DNA from: Zea mays
Taxonomy: Eukaryota > Streptophyta > Magnoliopsida > Poales > Poaceae
Length of the DNA stretch: 64,000 bases
Direction: 5' to 3'
Assembly (NCBI RefSeq): GCF_902167145.1
Contig: NC_050104.1
Coordinates: 93,011,849 to 93,075,848 of the forward strand
In this document: piece by piece, positions 20,933 through 33,100 of the stretch
How the letters are laid out: each line of letters opens with the position of its first letter
Numbering within the stretch: the first letter of the stretch is position 1
The notes under the pieces: model-generated
The model's database searches: none
Told to the model about the DNA's origin: nothing
What the model saw: only the letters and a program-made list of their open reading frames with translations
Position numbers and translations under genes: made by a program

Positions 20933-22330
20933 TTAAGGGTAGAAGCGACGTAGCTGTCGGATGTTCCAAGCGTTGTTGTAGACCTCGCCTTGACTGTTGG
21001 CCAGTTTGTATGTTCTGGGCTTCAAAATCTTAGCGATGATGAATGGCCCTTCCCAGGGAGGCGTGAGCTTCTGGTGCCCTCAGGCGTCTTGTCGTAGCCG
21101 AAGCACCAAGTCGCCCACCTGGAGGTCTCGGGACCGAACCCCTCTAGCGTGGTAGCGTCGCAGAGATTGCTGATACCGCGCCGAGTGTAGTAAGGCCATG
21201 TCTCGAGCCTCTTCCAGCTGGTCCAGTGAGTCTTCTCGGTTGGTTCGGTTGTTTCGGCCGTCGTACGCCCTCGTCCTCGGGGATCCGTATTCCAAGTCTG
21301 TGGGCAAGATGGCCTCGGCCCCATAGACTAGAAAAAACGGCGTGAAGCCCGTAGCTCGGCTTGGCGTTGTCCTCAGACTCTAGACCACCGAGTGGAGTTC
21401 CTTCATCCATCTCCTGCCGAACTTGTTGAGGTCGTTGTAGATCCGCGGCTTGAGTCCTTGCAGAATCATGCCGTTGGCACGCTCTACTTGCCCATTTGTC
21501 ATGGGGTGAGCTAAGACAGCCCAGTCCACCCGGATGTGGTGATCCTCGCAGAAGTCCAGGAACTTTCTGCCGGTGAACTGGGTGCCGTTGTCGGTGATGA
21601 TGGAGTTTGGGACCCTAAAGCGATGGATGATGTTGGTGAAGAACGCCACCGCCTGTTTGGACCTGATGCTATTTAGGGGTCGGACCTCGATCCACTTGGA
21701 GAATTTGTCAATGGTGACCAGCAGGTGCGTGTAGCCCCCGGGTGCCTTCTGCAAGGGACCGACGAGGTCCAGACCCCACACAGCAAACGGCCAGGTGATG
21801 GGTATTGTCTGCAGAGCCTGAGCGGGCAGGTGGGTCTGCCTTGCGTAGAATTGACACCCTTGGCAGGTGCGTACAATCCTAGTGGCGTCGGCCACCGCGG
21901 TTGGCCAGTAGAAACCCTGCCGGAATGCGTTTCCAATGAGGGCCCGAGGTGCTGCGTGGTGACCGCAAGCCCCCGAGTGTATTTCTTGTAATAACTCCTG
22001 ACCTTCGGCGATGGATATGCATTGATGGAGGATGCCTGAGGGACTGCGGTGGTAGAGCTCCTTCCCGTCACCCAGTAAGACGAACAACTTGGCGCGCCGC
22101 GCCAGTCGCCGAGCTTCGGCTCGGTCGAGGGGTAGCTCTCCTCGGTGGAGATATTGCAGGTATGGGGGCTGCCAGTTTCGATTAGGCGGGACCCCATTCC
22201 GCTCTTCCTCGACGCGCAGTGCCTCACCCTCGGGGCCGAGGGTGCCTCGGGCTGAGCCGAGGGCACCTCGGGCTGAGCCGAGGGTGCCTCGGGCAGAGCC
22301 GAGGCCTTCTCGGGCTCGGGCGTGTCGTCG
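20933..22330 (-). pseudogene. integrase of element C, broken
   Basis: Reading right to left: a linker after the RNase H domain; the zinc-binding region (GHH ... CQGCQFYA); a DDE core with GLDLVGPL near 21765, TDNGTQF near 21575 and NGQVERANGM near 21470; and a C-terminal DNA-binding part that ends in RRFYP and TAA at 20933. Integrase joins the element cDNA to the chromosome. Damage: a frameshift or stop near 21380 (after KELHSVV) and a CGA-to-TGA change near 21085 relative to element D. Element D shows different lesions, so the common ancestor had an intact frame. Confidence 0.85.
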
Positions 22331-22431
22331 GTCTTGACTGAGGGTTGATGTAGATCTCGGGAGAAGACGTCCGGGGGAACCGTTGTCCGCCCCGAGGCTA
22401 TCTTAGCCAGCTCGTTTGCAGTCTCGTTGTA

Positions 22432-24201
22432 TCATCGGGCGATGTGGTTGAGCTCGAGCCCGAAGAACTTGTTCTCTAGGCGCCGAACCTCATCGCAGTA
22501 GGCTTCCATCTTCGGGTCGCGGTAGTGGGAGTTCTTCATGACTTGGTCGATGACAAGCTGCGAGTCGCCACGAGCGTTGAGGCGTCGGACCCCTAGCTCG
22601 ATGGCGATGCGCAACCCGTTAAACAGAGCCTCATACTCGGCCATATTGTTGGACGCCGGGTAATGGAGGCGCAACACGTAGCGGAGGTGCTTCCCGAGGG
22701 GTGAGATGAAGAGCAGGCCCGCGCCCGCTCCTGTTTTCATCAACGACCCATCGAAAAACATGGTCCAGAGTTCCGGTTGGATCAGAGCTGCTGGAAGCTG
22801 GGTGTCGACCCATTCAGCCACAAAGTCCACCAAGACTTGGGACTTGATGGCCTTCCAAGGGGCGAATGAGATAGTCTCGCCCATGATCTCCACCGCCCAC
22901 TTTGCAATCCTACCCGAGGCCTCTCGACACTGGATGATCTCCCCCAGGGGAAAGGATGACACCACAGTCACCGGATGAGACTCGAAGTAGTGCCACAACT
23001 TTCGCCGAGTCAGAATTACCGCGTGCAGTAGCTTCTGAATTTGCGGGTAGCGGATTTTGGTCTCGGACAATACTTCACTGATGAAGTAGACCGGCCTCTG
23101 GACGGGCAATGCGTGCCCCTCTTCTCGTCTCTCGACCACGATCGCGGCGCTGACCACCTGAGTGGTAGCGGCGACGTAGATCAAGAGGGCTTCTCCAGTA
23201 GTGGGGGGCACCAGGATGGGTGTGCTTGTAAGGAGCGCCTTTAGGTTCCCGAGGGCTTCCTCGGCCTCGGGGGTCCAAGTAAAGCGCTCGGTCTTCCTCA
23301 AGAGGCGGTACAGAGGTAGGCCTCTTTCGTCGAGGCGTGAGATGAAACGGTTCAGAGCCGCAAGGCATCCCATGACCCTCTGTACTCCTTTCAAGTCCTT
23401 GATGGGCCCCATGTTGGTGATGGCCGCGATTTTCTCCGGGTTGGCCTCGATGCCCCGCTCGAAGACGATGAACCCCAGGAGCATGCCTCGGGGGACCCCG
23501 AAGACACACTTCTCGGGATTGAGTTTTACTCCTTTCGCCTTGAGACACCGGAATGTCGTTTCAAGGTAGGAGAGGAGGTCGGAGGCTTTCCTCGTCTTGA
23601 CTACGATGTCATCGACGTAAGCCTCGACCGTTCGACCAATGTGTTCTCCGAACACGTGGTTCATGCACCTTTGGTATGTCGCACCCGCATTCCTCAAACT
23701 GAATGGCATAGTAACATAGCAGTACATGCCAAAGGGTGTGATGAAAGAAGTCGCGAGCTGGTCGGACTCTTTCATCCTGATTTGGTGATACCTAGAGTAG
23801 GCATCGAGGAAAGACAGGGTTTTGCACCCAGCAGTGGAATCCACGATTTGATCGATGCGAGGCAGAGGGTAGGGAACCTTCGGACATGATTTGTTTAGAC
23901 CAGTGTAGTCTACACACATCCGCCATTTCCCTCCTTTCTTTCTCACAAGCACAGGGTTGGCAAGCCATTCGGGATGGAATACCTCTTTGATGAACCCTGC
24001 AGCCATCAGCTTGTGGATCTCCTCGCCTATGGCTCTGCTCTTTTCTTCGTCGAATCGGCGCAGAGGCTGCTTCACGGGTCGGGCCCCAGCTTGGATATCC
24101 AGCGAGTGCTCGACGACATCCCTCGGTATGCCAGGCATGTCCGAGGGACTCCACGCAAAAACTTTGGCGTTTGCGCGGAGAAAGTCGACGAGCATTGCTT
24201 C
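22432..24201 (-). pseudogene. reverse transcriptase, RNase H and second RNase H of element C
   Basis: The frame is open from the TAG at 24202-24204 to a TGA at 22432, about 589 codons; an ATG lies at 24195. The reverse transcriptase has the usual blocks: KWRMCVDYTGLN, PLPRIDQI, FLDAYSRYHQI and the YVDD active site near 23600-23625. The usual gypsy RNase H follows, but its first catalytic Asp region reads YVAATTQVVSA, without Asp. A second, archaeal-type RNase H follows with FFDGSLMKTGAG and SNNMAEYEAL, the mark of the Tat lineage. The stop at 22432 is CGA-to-TGA relative to D. Another oddity is MPFSLRN where D has MPFGLRN. Confidence 0.9.
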
Positions 24202-27200
24202 CTATTTGGGGTCGAGCTCGGAGCCGATCCGGATCTGCTTGGAGGAGTCGTTGCTGGGGTCGAGAGGGACGAACTTAACCATCTCAGCTGGCTCGAAGTT
24301 GCCGGCGTGGCGCTTCGCATCTGGCGCCTCCTTGGAGAGGCTCTCCAGGTCGGCGATGAGGGCCTCAGATTTGGCGAGGGTCTCGGCGTACTCCACACAC
24401 TCCACGTCGCATTCGTACGCGTGTCGGTACGTGGAGCCGACGATGATGACCCTGTTGGGGCCCGACATCTTGAGCTTGAGGTAGGTGTAGTTGGGGACGG
24501 CCATGAACTTAGCGTAGCATGGTCTCCCCAGCACTGCATGGTAGGTTCCTCGAAACCCGACCACCTCGAACGTGAGGGTTTCCTTTCGGAAGTTGGAGGG
24601 AGTCCCGAAGCAGACGGGTAGATCGAGTTGCCTGAGGGGTTGGACGCGCTTTCCGGGGATGATCCCGTGAAAAGGCGCCGCGCCGGCCCAGATCGAGGAC
24701 AGATCGATCTGCAGGAGCCCGAGGGTCTCGGCGTAGATGATGTTGAGGCTGCTGCCCCCGTCCATGAAGAGCTTGGTGAGCCTGACGTTGCTGATGACGG
24801 GATCGACAACGAGCGGGTAGTTTCCTGGGCTCGGCACGCGGTCGGGGTGGTCGCCCTGGTCGAAGGTGATGGGCTTGTCGGACCAGTCTAGGTAGACTGG
24901 CGCCGCCACCTTTACCGAGCAGACCTCCCGGCACTCTTGCTTGCGGTGCCGAGCCGAGGTGTTCGCCACATGCCCACCGTAGATCATGAAGCAGTCGTGG
25001 ACCTCGGGGAACTCCTCTGCCTTGTGATCCTCCTTCTTGTCGTTGTTGTGGGTTCGACCACCTTCCGCCGGTGGCCCGACTCTGTGGAAGTAGCACCGAA
25101 GCATGACACACTCCTCAAGGGTGTGCTTGATGGGACCCTGATGATAGGGGCACGACTCCTTGAGCATCTTGTCGAACAGGTTGGCGCCTCCGGGAGGCTT
25201 CCGAGGGTTGCTGTGCTCGGCGGCGGTGACAAGGTCTACGTCGGCGGCGTCGCGTTTCGCTTGCGACTTCTTCTTGCCCTTCTTCCTTGCGCCGCGCTGA
25301 GCGGACGCCTCAGGGATGTCTTCCGGCTGGCGCCCCTGAGGCTGCTTGTCCTTCCAGAAGATGGCCTCGACCGCCTCCTGCCAGAGGCGAACTTGGTGGC
25401 GATGTCCATCAGCTCGCTCGCCCTGGTGGGAGTCTTGCGACCCAGCTTGCTCACCAGGTCGCGGCAAGTGGTGCCGGCGAGGAACGCGCCGATGACATCC
25501 GAGTCGGTGATGTTGGGCAGCTCGGTGCGCTGCTTCGAAAATCGCCGGATGTAGTCCCGGTGGGATTCTCCCGGCTGCTGGCGGCAACTTCGGAGATCCC
25601 AGGAGTTCCCAGGGCGCACGTATGTGCCCTGGAAGTTGCCGGCGAAGGCTTTGACCAGGTCGTCCCAGTTGGAGATCTGCGCAGGAGGCAGATGCTCCAG
25701 CCAGGCTCGGGCGGCGTCGGAGAGGAACAGGGGAAGGTTGTGGATGATGAGGTTGTCATCGTCCGTTCCACCCAGCAGGCAGGCCAGCCGGTAGTCCGCG
25801 AGCCACAGTTCCGGCTTCGACTCCCCCGAGTACTTGGTGATAGTAGTCGGGGTTCGTAACCGGGTCGGGAACGCTGCCCATCGTATGGCCCGGCTGAAAG
25901 CTCGCGGACCGAGTGGTTCGGGCGAGGGGCTCCGATCCTCCCCGCTGTCGTAGCGTCCCCCACGCCTAGGGTGGTAGCCTCGGCGCACCTTCTCGTCGAG
26001 GTGGGCTCGACGGTCGCGGCGGTGGTGCTCGTTGCCGAGGCGACCCGGGGCCGCAGGCGCGGTGTTCCGCGTGTGCCCGATGTGGACCGAGGCTTCCCGC
26101 ATGAACCGGGAAGTCACGGTGCGATGCTCCGGGGGGTACCCCTGCCTTCGGGAGGCAGAGCTTTCGGCCCGTCGGACCGCGACATCTTCCAGGAGATTCT
26201 TGAGCTCTCCCTGGATACGCCGCCCCTCGGTGGTGGATGGTTCCGGCATCGCTCGGAGTAGTATTGCTGCTGCGGCTAGGTTCTGGCCAACCCCACTGGA
26301 AGCCGGGGGTAGCCTCGCCCTGGCATCGTCGGCGATGCGGTGCTCGACATCCTGGGCCAGATGACGCGCTTCTCCGGCCGGTGCTCGACCTGCCCACTCC
26401 TGCCCGATATTTTGCCGAAGCTGCACAAGTTGTCCTGCTTCCTCGTCGAGCCTGGCCTGTACCTCGCGGATTTGCTCGAGCTATGCGTCCTGACCCCCCG
26501 CAGGGACTGGGACCACAGCTAGCTCCCGAAGGATGTCAACGCGAGGCGCATGCCTAGGGGGATCACCGTCCTCCGGCATACCAAGATGGTTGCCTTCGTC
26601 GAGACCCCCTAGATCGATGTGAAAGCATTCGCGACTTGGGCCACAGTCCTCGTCGCCGAGGCTGTGGCTGCTATCGGAGCAATCGGAGAGGCAGTAGTCA
26701 CATGCGGTCATGAAGTCCCGCATGGCACTGGGGTTATCAAGCCCGGAGAAATCCCAACCAGAGTCGGGGTTGTCATCTTCCTCGGAACCTAGGGGCCCGT
26801 AGGTCGAGACGGCCGTCAGTCGGTCCCAGGGTGACCGCATATGATACCCCGGAGGGTTTGGACATGCCTTTATGAAAGCGTCCACCGAAGCGGGGTCACT
26901 TGATGGGTCGCAGCTGAATCTGAAAGGCATGGGACGGGAAACGGACGGTACCTCTCGATCGATGGGCGGTGACGAAGTCGCGTCGGGGACGGACTGCACC
27001 ATTGTCTCAGGTACAAGCTGACACCCAGCAAGTCCTTCGCGAGCGTGCTGGCGTCGTCCGTCTGCTTGAGGTTGGCATGTTGCGGGGAGATGACGCTCGT
27101 CTTCGTCTCAGACGCGAGGTCAACGCCCGACGTGTCCCCCGCTGGGGCGCCGGCGCCGTCGACTCGCTCGATAGCCGACGAGGTGCCGCCTCCTGCTTGG

Positions 27201-27213
27201 CCATGCCTGCCCC
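24202..27213 (-). pseudogene. gag-protease of element C (main part), frameshifted
   Basis: Right to left: the middle of gag up to a TAG near 26480 (CAG in D); the main gag domain (25390-26420; motifs ELWLADYRLA, ARAWLEHLPP, GNFQGTYVRPG); a frameshift near 25390; a basic KKKGKKKSQAK stretch; a zinc-binding CPYHQGPIKHTLEEC motif; and an aspartic protease region (MDGGSSLNIIY near 24740). It ends at an in-frame TAG (24202-24204), which is followed directly by reverse transcriptase in the same frame. The right end (27213) is where the zeon-like element was inserted. Gag forms the particle and the protease matures it. Confidence 0.85.
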
Positions 27214-27619
27214 TGTTGGGGGCCTTCGGCTTCCGAAGGTCCTCAAAAACATGATTTAACAGTGTTTCTAGAGTGTAATGTGTGAACAGGTACCTTTGGA
27301 CATATATCAAAGAGGGAGAACCTCAAAAGATACGAAGGTTGGCAGTGCCGAAGCTGTGAAGCAGGAAAGCTTCGGCATGTTCGCAGAAAAGGGAACCGAC
27401 TTAAAGATGAAAAGGCCATTTAGACCTCGATAGATTGCTATGGAATTATCACCAAATGTAAAGGGCATGTATGTAATTTTGTATGGGTTGTATCCCGTGC
27501 CTATAAATAGGTGAACAGTACCCCCGTACTGTTCACGCTGACTTGGCATTCGCTTTTTGCGTCACACTTGTACTTTCATCTCCTTCCAAGCCGAAGCATT
27601 TGAGAACAAGTCCCCAACA
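27214..27619 (+). repeat. 5' LTR of zeon-like element
   Basis: The LTR is 406 bp, TGTTGGGGGCC to GTCCCCAACA. It is identical by eye to the 3' LTR. It contains a TATA box and a perfect hairpin. The outer ends TGTTGGGG and CCCCAACA form an inverted repeat. Confidence 0.95.
27502..27536 (+). promoter_or_regulatory. TATA box and perfect 11-bp hairpin in zeon-like 5' LTR
   Basis: TATAAATAG starts at 27502. It is followed directly by GTGAACAGTAC (27511-27521), CCCC, and GTACTGTTCAC (27526-27536), a perfect 11-bp inverted repeat with a 4-base loop. If transcription starts 25-35 bp after TATA, the hairpin spans or adjoins the start site. The same arrangement is in the 3' LTR at 34004-34038. Confidence 0.8.
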
Positions 27620-27620
27620 T

Positions 27621-27632
27621 TGGCGCCCACCT
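27621..27632 (+). other. primer binding site of zeon-like element
   Basis: TGGCGCCCACCT starts one base inside the LTR end. TGGCGC-type primer sites are usual in the Tat lineage. The exact tRNA cannot be named safely from this stretch alone. Confidence 0.7.
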
Positions 27633-27693
27633 CCGGTGAACTCACTTCCATTTCCTGAGCTTTTCGACACCTTCGGCAAGCATCAGCTTCGTC

Positions 27694-29211
27694 ATGCCGC
27701 CGAAGAAGGCTTCAGCACCAGGGGCTGGCACGCTGCAGCCGCTGGACCCCAATCAAGACGTCCTTTCTCTCAGAGAGGCACGAAGCCAGAAGAGGAAGGC
27801 TACCAGTCCAACACATCCGGAGGATGATCTAGATCAGGAGATTCAGAATCTGGAAATCCTTCAGCAGCAGGTTCAACGCAGGAAGGAGAAGATGGCCAGG
27901 CTAGCTGAACTGCAGAGGCAGATAGATGAAGCCTCTGAAGAAGTTCGTCATCTTGCTCAGGATGAGCAACACCGAAGGCCTCAGCATCAAGACCTTCATC
28001 AGGAGGGCTTTCACAACGAAGACGACTGGTATGACAATTTCCATCGTGGGAATTTTGTTTTTGATGATGCTTCTCCCCTGTCCGCTGAGTTACAGGCTAC
28101 ACCTTGGCCTCCGTCCTACAAGCCGCCTCAGCTCCCCGTATTTGATGGCCATTCAGACCCGAAGCAGTTCTTGATGAGCTACGAAGCAACAGTGTCTTCG
28201 TACGGTGGCAATGCTTCAGTCATGGCCAAATCTTTCGTTATGGCTGTCAGAAGTGTTGCTCAAACCTGGTATTCCTCCCTTCGACCAGGAACGATCACTT
28301 CATGGCAGAAGCTGAAGGATTTGTTATTAACCAGCTTTCAAGGATTTCAGACGAAGCCGGTCACTGCTCAGGCTCTGTTCCAGTGCACTCAGGACCACGA
28401 AGAATACCTTCAGGCATATGTCCGAAGGTTCTTGCGTTTGAGGGCACAGGCACCAACGGTGCCCAATGAAATTGTCATTGAGGCCATGATCAAGGGGCTT
28501 CAGCCAGGTCCGTCAGCTCAGTACTTCGCCAGAAAGCCTCCTCAAACTTTGGAGAAGCTTCTCCAGAAAATGGATGAATACATTCGGGCAGACAATGACT
28601 TTCGCCAAAGAAGGGAGGAGGCTTTCAGATTTTCTGAAATGACCAGGGGCTTCGGAGGGAGGTTTTACCCGAGGCATGTGAGATCAATTCACAATTCTAC
28701 GCAAAATGATGACAGAGGAAGCCAACAGCAAAGGCCACAATGCTCCTCGCAGGCTTCTGGACAACAGCAAAGCTCCTTCCGGCCACCAGCTCCAAGAGGC
28801 AGAGGCGCCAGGGGCTTCGGAGGAAGATTTGGCGATCAACCAAGAAGAATCTTTTGCTTATTCTGCGGTGAGAACAAAGGCCATACTACCAGGATGTGCC
28901 ATGTTACTATACAGAAGCAAAAGGAAATAGCTGAAGCAGCAGCACAACAAGCCCAGCCGAAGCAGGTCATGCATACAGCTTCGTATCATTCGCCCTACAT
29001 CCCAGAATATGTGGGCAACCATCCTGCAGTCTCTGCTGCTTCGGCAAGTCAGCCTTCAGCTTCCTGGCAACAGCCTCCGCCTCCACCTCCGTTGCAACAA
29101 GGTCAGCAGCCAGAAGGGAGCCAATATGCTCCACATCAAAGGGACTTCAGAGAACAGTCCGAAGCTCGCACGGTCAACAGCACCGTGCCAGAATCAAAGC
29201 ACATTTATTGA
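27694..29211 (+). CDS. gag of zeon-like element
   Basis: This intact ORF encodes 505 aa from MPPKKASAPG to a TGA. An N-terminal coiled coil (residues 45-95, EIQNLEILQQQVQRR) is followed by a retrotransposon gag domain (about 145-320; PVFDGHSDPKQFL, AQTWYSSLRPGTI, FLRLRAQ). Then come a Gln/Arg/Gly-rich linker and one zinc knuckle, CLFCGENKGHTTRMC, with five rather than four residues between the second Cys and the His. The C-terminus is Pro/Gln-rich with seven prolines in a row. The protein should make particles and pack element RNA. No protease follows, so maturation must use another element's enzyme. The good frame and identical LTRs suggest it is still functional. Confidence 0.9.
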   Translation: MPPKKASAPGAGTLQPLDPNQDVLSLREARSQKRKATSPTHPEDDLDQEIQNLEILQQQVQRRKEKMARLAELQRQIDEASEEVRHLAQDEQHRRPQHQDLHQEGFHNEDDWYDNFHRGNFVFDDASPLSAELQATPWPPSYKPPQLPVFDGHSDPKQFLMSYEATVSSYGGNASVMAKSFVMAVRSVAQTWYSSLRPGTITSWQKLKDLLLTSFQGFQTKPVTAQALFQCTQDHEEYLQAYVRRFLRLRAQAPTVPNEIVIEAMIKGLQPGPSAQYFARKPPQTLEKLLQKMDEYIRADNDFRQRREEAFRFSEMTRGFGGRFYPRHVRSIHNSTQNDDRGSQQQRPQCSSQASGQQQSSFRPPAPRGRGARGFGGRFGDQPRRIFCLFCGENKGHTTRMCHVTIQKQKEIAEAAAQQAQPKQVMHTASYHSPYIPEYVGNHPAVSAASASQPSASWQQPPPPPPLQQGQQPEGSQYAPHQRDFREQSEARTVNSTVPESKHIY

Positions 29212-29471
29212 CAAATATCCTACCTTAATAGCAATCTTTTTCATTCAGTTTTATTTTCTGCAATAAAGGACATTGTTCAGGTTTTCATGTAATTAGTTTC
29301 GTTGATTCCTACAAGAAAAATATGTTTTCTTCACAGGTTTGTGATAATAAAAAGGACCTTCGGTCTACCGAAAATCCTTCGAAGCAACAAAAAGTCGTTC
29401 TAAGGAACGCAGAGTAAGCCTGACGAAGTCACAAAAAGTCGTTCCGAAGGGAGCGCAGTGTAAGTTTTCTG

Positions 29472-29690
29472 CTCCAAAGTCGTTCCTAAGGGAATGCAGA
29501 GCTTATACCGCCTAAGTAAAAGGCGAAGAAGCTCCAAAGACGTTCCTAAGGGAATGCAGAGCTTATACCGCCTAAGTAAAAGGCGAAGAAGCTCCAAAGA
29601 CGTTCCTAAGGGAATGCAGAGCTTATACCGCCTAAGTAAAAGGCGAAGAAGCTCCAAAGACGTTCCTAAGGGAATGCAGAGCTTACAGCG
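29472..29690 (+). repeat. 60-bp tandem repeat in zeon-like element (about 3.6 copies)
   Basis: Units begin at 29472, 29532, 29592 and 29652 (last one partial). The core is GTTCCTAAGGGAATGCAGAG. Units differ at only a base or two. The period of exactly 20 codons leaves frames open on both strands, so the ORFs here are by-products. No gene is claimed. Confidence 0.9.
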
Positions 29691-29825
29691 AAGAATCAGT
29701 GCTGATACAAAAATATTGTGTGGGGATATGTGTGTATCTTTCGGAACAAATGTCATCTACGTAGCATAACATCATCACATCATTTTGCATAGCATAAGCA
29801 TCATACATCATGTTGCATATGGCAT

Positions 29826-29955
29826 AAGAAGGGGACACAATATTGATCTTCGGAAGTATGATTTGAAAGAGTGAAAATCGTGGTCACAAGAAGGGGACAC
29901 AATATTGATCTTCGGAAGTATGATCTGAAAGAGTGAAAATCGTGGTCACAAGGAG
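29826..29955 (+). repeat. 62-bp direct duplication in zeon-like element
   Basis: A unit starting AGAAGGGGACACAATATTG is present twice in tandem, with one base changed (TGATTTGAAAG against TGATCTGAAAG), followed by a partial third copy. It lies between gag and the antisense gene. The surrounding 29212-30184 has no other gene that I can support. Confidence 0.85.
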
Positions 29956-30184
29956 ACACAATCTTCATCTTCGAAGTATAGCTTCGGAGAATTTTTTACG
30001 AAGCTTGGATATTCTTCACGAAGCATGAAAAGAAGGGAAGGTGTTTTTTTCGCCAGACTCAAAAACGGTACGTGTGTAAAGTTTCATGCATCGTAAAGAA
30101 TTGAGTAGCAAAAATAGATATATTACATTCGGGGTTACAAAGTGTTACATTATATTACATTTCCGAGGTTTTTTACAAAAATGT

Positions 30185-33100
30185 TTAATCCTCTCTCAAA
30201 ACGACTTCTGCAGCTTCATTCAGAAGCCGATTGACGACTTCGTCCATAATATCTTCGGCCATCTTTTTAATTTCGTCGTCCCCCTTCGGCTGAGGGCCCG
30301 AAGGCGCTTTAGTAGGATCTGAAGCAGGACACGACTACATTACTATTACAAATCGCAAACAGATCTTAAAAGCCTAAAGATTACAACACGGTAAAAACTA
30401 TTATTTAGTACCTAATTGACCTTCGGGCTCTGTGCTCTTTTCAGCAGCCTTAGCCACTTCTCTAGCATCATGGATGCCCTTTTCACTTCTCTGAATAATT
30501 TCTCTTGCCATTTCTCGGCCACCGTTATCCCAGATATCAGTAAAAAACTTTCCACCAATTATGCTAGCTTCGGCCGAAGGATCTTTTGTATCTTCAAAGG
30601 ACAAAGCAGCTTCGGACTGTGCTAAAATTTTCACATGCTCACAGCCCTTCTTCTCTAAAATGGTGGCAATCCCTCTGGCGCCAGAGAAGGCACATATATC
30701 TCCTCGGCTATTTAAAATTTCTTCGAAGGCTTCGGCTTCGTGGTCAATCCATTCAATGACACTTTCGGGATTGCCCCTCAAAAAATTTTCTTCACTTGAG
30801 AATGCGCCGACCTTGGCGAAGCTAGCCTTTAATTTTTTAACACAATCTACAGATTTATTGTAGCATTTCTTTTTGGACGAACGAAGCTCTTCAACAGTCA
30901 CTTCTAGATGATCTGCCCATTGATCGCTGAGTTCACGCTTTGTTTCTTCAAGTATACGTTCTTCTTTGGCTCTGGCCAGTTGTTTCCGAAGGTCTTCAAT
31001 TTCGCGTTTCTGAGCTTCAGCTTGACTTTTGAAAGCAGCTTCGTCCTCCTTTATTTTATCTATCAATGAGTATAATATTTTGTCTTTTTCGAGACCTTCG
31101 TTCCTCAGTTCAATTACTTCGGAACGAAGGTTGCTCAGGGCTATAGTACATCCTTCGTCCTCAGCATCTTTCTGTGCTCTGAGGGCATTGCTGAGTATCA
31201 GGCCCTGCAGACAGGAATATGTCTGTGTCAATAGTTTTAAACAAACGAAAAATTTTGAATTCAACAAAAATATAAGAATTCCATTTGTCGCACCTTTAAA
31301 CTGTTGTAAGCTAGGCTGTCAGCCAGATCGTTCTTTGACAGCACCGAAAGTCCGTCTTCTAAAGTTGGAAATCCGAAGCTTCTGCTCATCTCCCGACAGA
31401 CAGAAATTTCCTTGCTGTCGGGGAGGCAATACAAGAAATCTTCTTCTCCACTGCCATTAAATATCAACGCCCCCTTTGGATATTTCAACTTTTGGGCATA
31501 GTGTTGGGCCTCTTGTTCTTCTTTTTCTATTAATTTTTTCCCCGAAGCATGACGAAAAATATAATCACGAATTTTGGATGCTTCGGGGGTAACAACACCA
31601 GTTCCTTCAGCAAAAGTTGGCTTTGTTATTTTTTCTGCCTCACTTTCCAAGGTTTTTGCCTTTGAGGGCTCTGAGGGCCCAGCTTCGGCTTCAGTATCTT
31701 GCTCTGGAGCTTTAGAACCCGAAGCTTCGACTGTTGTTTCAGGAGTGACGGCAGCCTTCTTCGGAGGGGTGCTTGAAGATTTGATCGTTTCCAGCACATC
31801 TAGCACATTAGCCATTCTCCTTCTTTTCGGAGTCACTGCTGGCACTTTTTGATTTCTTACTGTTTCAATGTTTGCCACAGGACTCAAAACTCCTGATGTT
31901 TTGGAGTCCTCGCTTGCTTCCTTTACCTCTTCCATTTTTTCTGTGAATGGCGCTTCGGCCTTCTCTTTCGTTTCTGGTAACAAAATTTTTGATTGCTCCA
32001 ATTTTGTCTTCGTTGGTATTTCGGCTGTTTCTGTGACTTCTGGCAGCAAAGTTGGCTCGGCTGGTTTTTCAGCTTCAGTGGCCGAAGAAGTCTCTCCGGT
32101 AAACTCAGGCACCGAAGCTGGTTCAATATAACGCGGTCGATAAGAAAGAACCTTTATCTTCTTCCTTTTCGGTTCTGGCTCGCTAGGAGCAGCTGCAGTT
32201 TCTTCTTTTGCAGAGGTTGTATTTTTTCTCTTCTGCCTTCGAATGGGGTAGCAATAGTCAGGGTAGACAAACCCGATGGCATCAAATACCCGATTCAGCC
32301 TTTTCTTTTTTCGGCCTCCGAAGGCTGCTGACATTGCAGTATCTTCGGCCTTCGAGTATGTCCCAAGCAGCTCATCACTTAAATTGTCAATGCTTTTCAA
32401 CCACTCATCATCTGGCTCAATAAATTTATCTCCAAATTTAAAAGTGTACTTAAACCTGACAAGTCCACCTTCGTCGGCCTCTTTAATGGTTTCTTGTGGC
32501 ATTTCCCATTTCTCCGCAAGCGGCCACACCCTGAAGGCAATATGCTCTTGTACTAAGTCCCTTGTTCCTATAAAAGAGCAGACAACGCCGAAGGCTCTTT
32601 GGCACTCTTCGGCGGCTTCGTTCATTTCAACCTTCGGCCTCCGAAGGCCGAAGCTTTGCCAAATAGGACGCATAATTATACCTTTGATGTCTTCTCGTGC
32701 TGATAAGTCATTCTTCACATAAAACCATTCTGTCATCCAATCCCCGGGCCATCTCTTCCGAAAGGTTGGTACGGGACAGCTTGCCCCGGACCGAGAGACG
32801 AAGCTGTAGCAGCCAAAGTTGTTATGGTACTGTTCTTTGCCCCAAGGCTTTGTTTCATATAATAATTCATGAACATTACAGAAGCTTCTTGCGTCAGGCT
32901 TCAGACCTTGGCTTCTCGCGGCCCACACGAAGATATTTAGCCTTATAATTGCCTCGGGAGTAAGTTGATGAAGATAGACTTCGAAGATTTTCAACACCTC
33001 CACGACGAAGCTGCTCAAGGGGAATCGCAATCCAGCTTTCAAAAAGCTTCGATACACCACAACTTCATTTTCTTCAGGGTGTGGACAAGTTTTTTCCCCT

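Noticed and set aside
29472..29690. CRISPR-like array of repeats
   Set aside because: Units are contiguous with no unique spacers and sit in a plant retrotransposon; this is a simple tandem repeat.
29400..29756. 118-codon ORF made of 20-residue repeats on the minus strand in the zeon-like element
   Set aside because: Produced by the 60-bp tandem repeat, whose period is a multiple of three; the plus strand gives an equal ORF.
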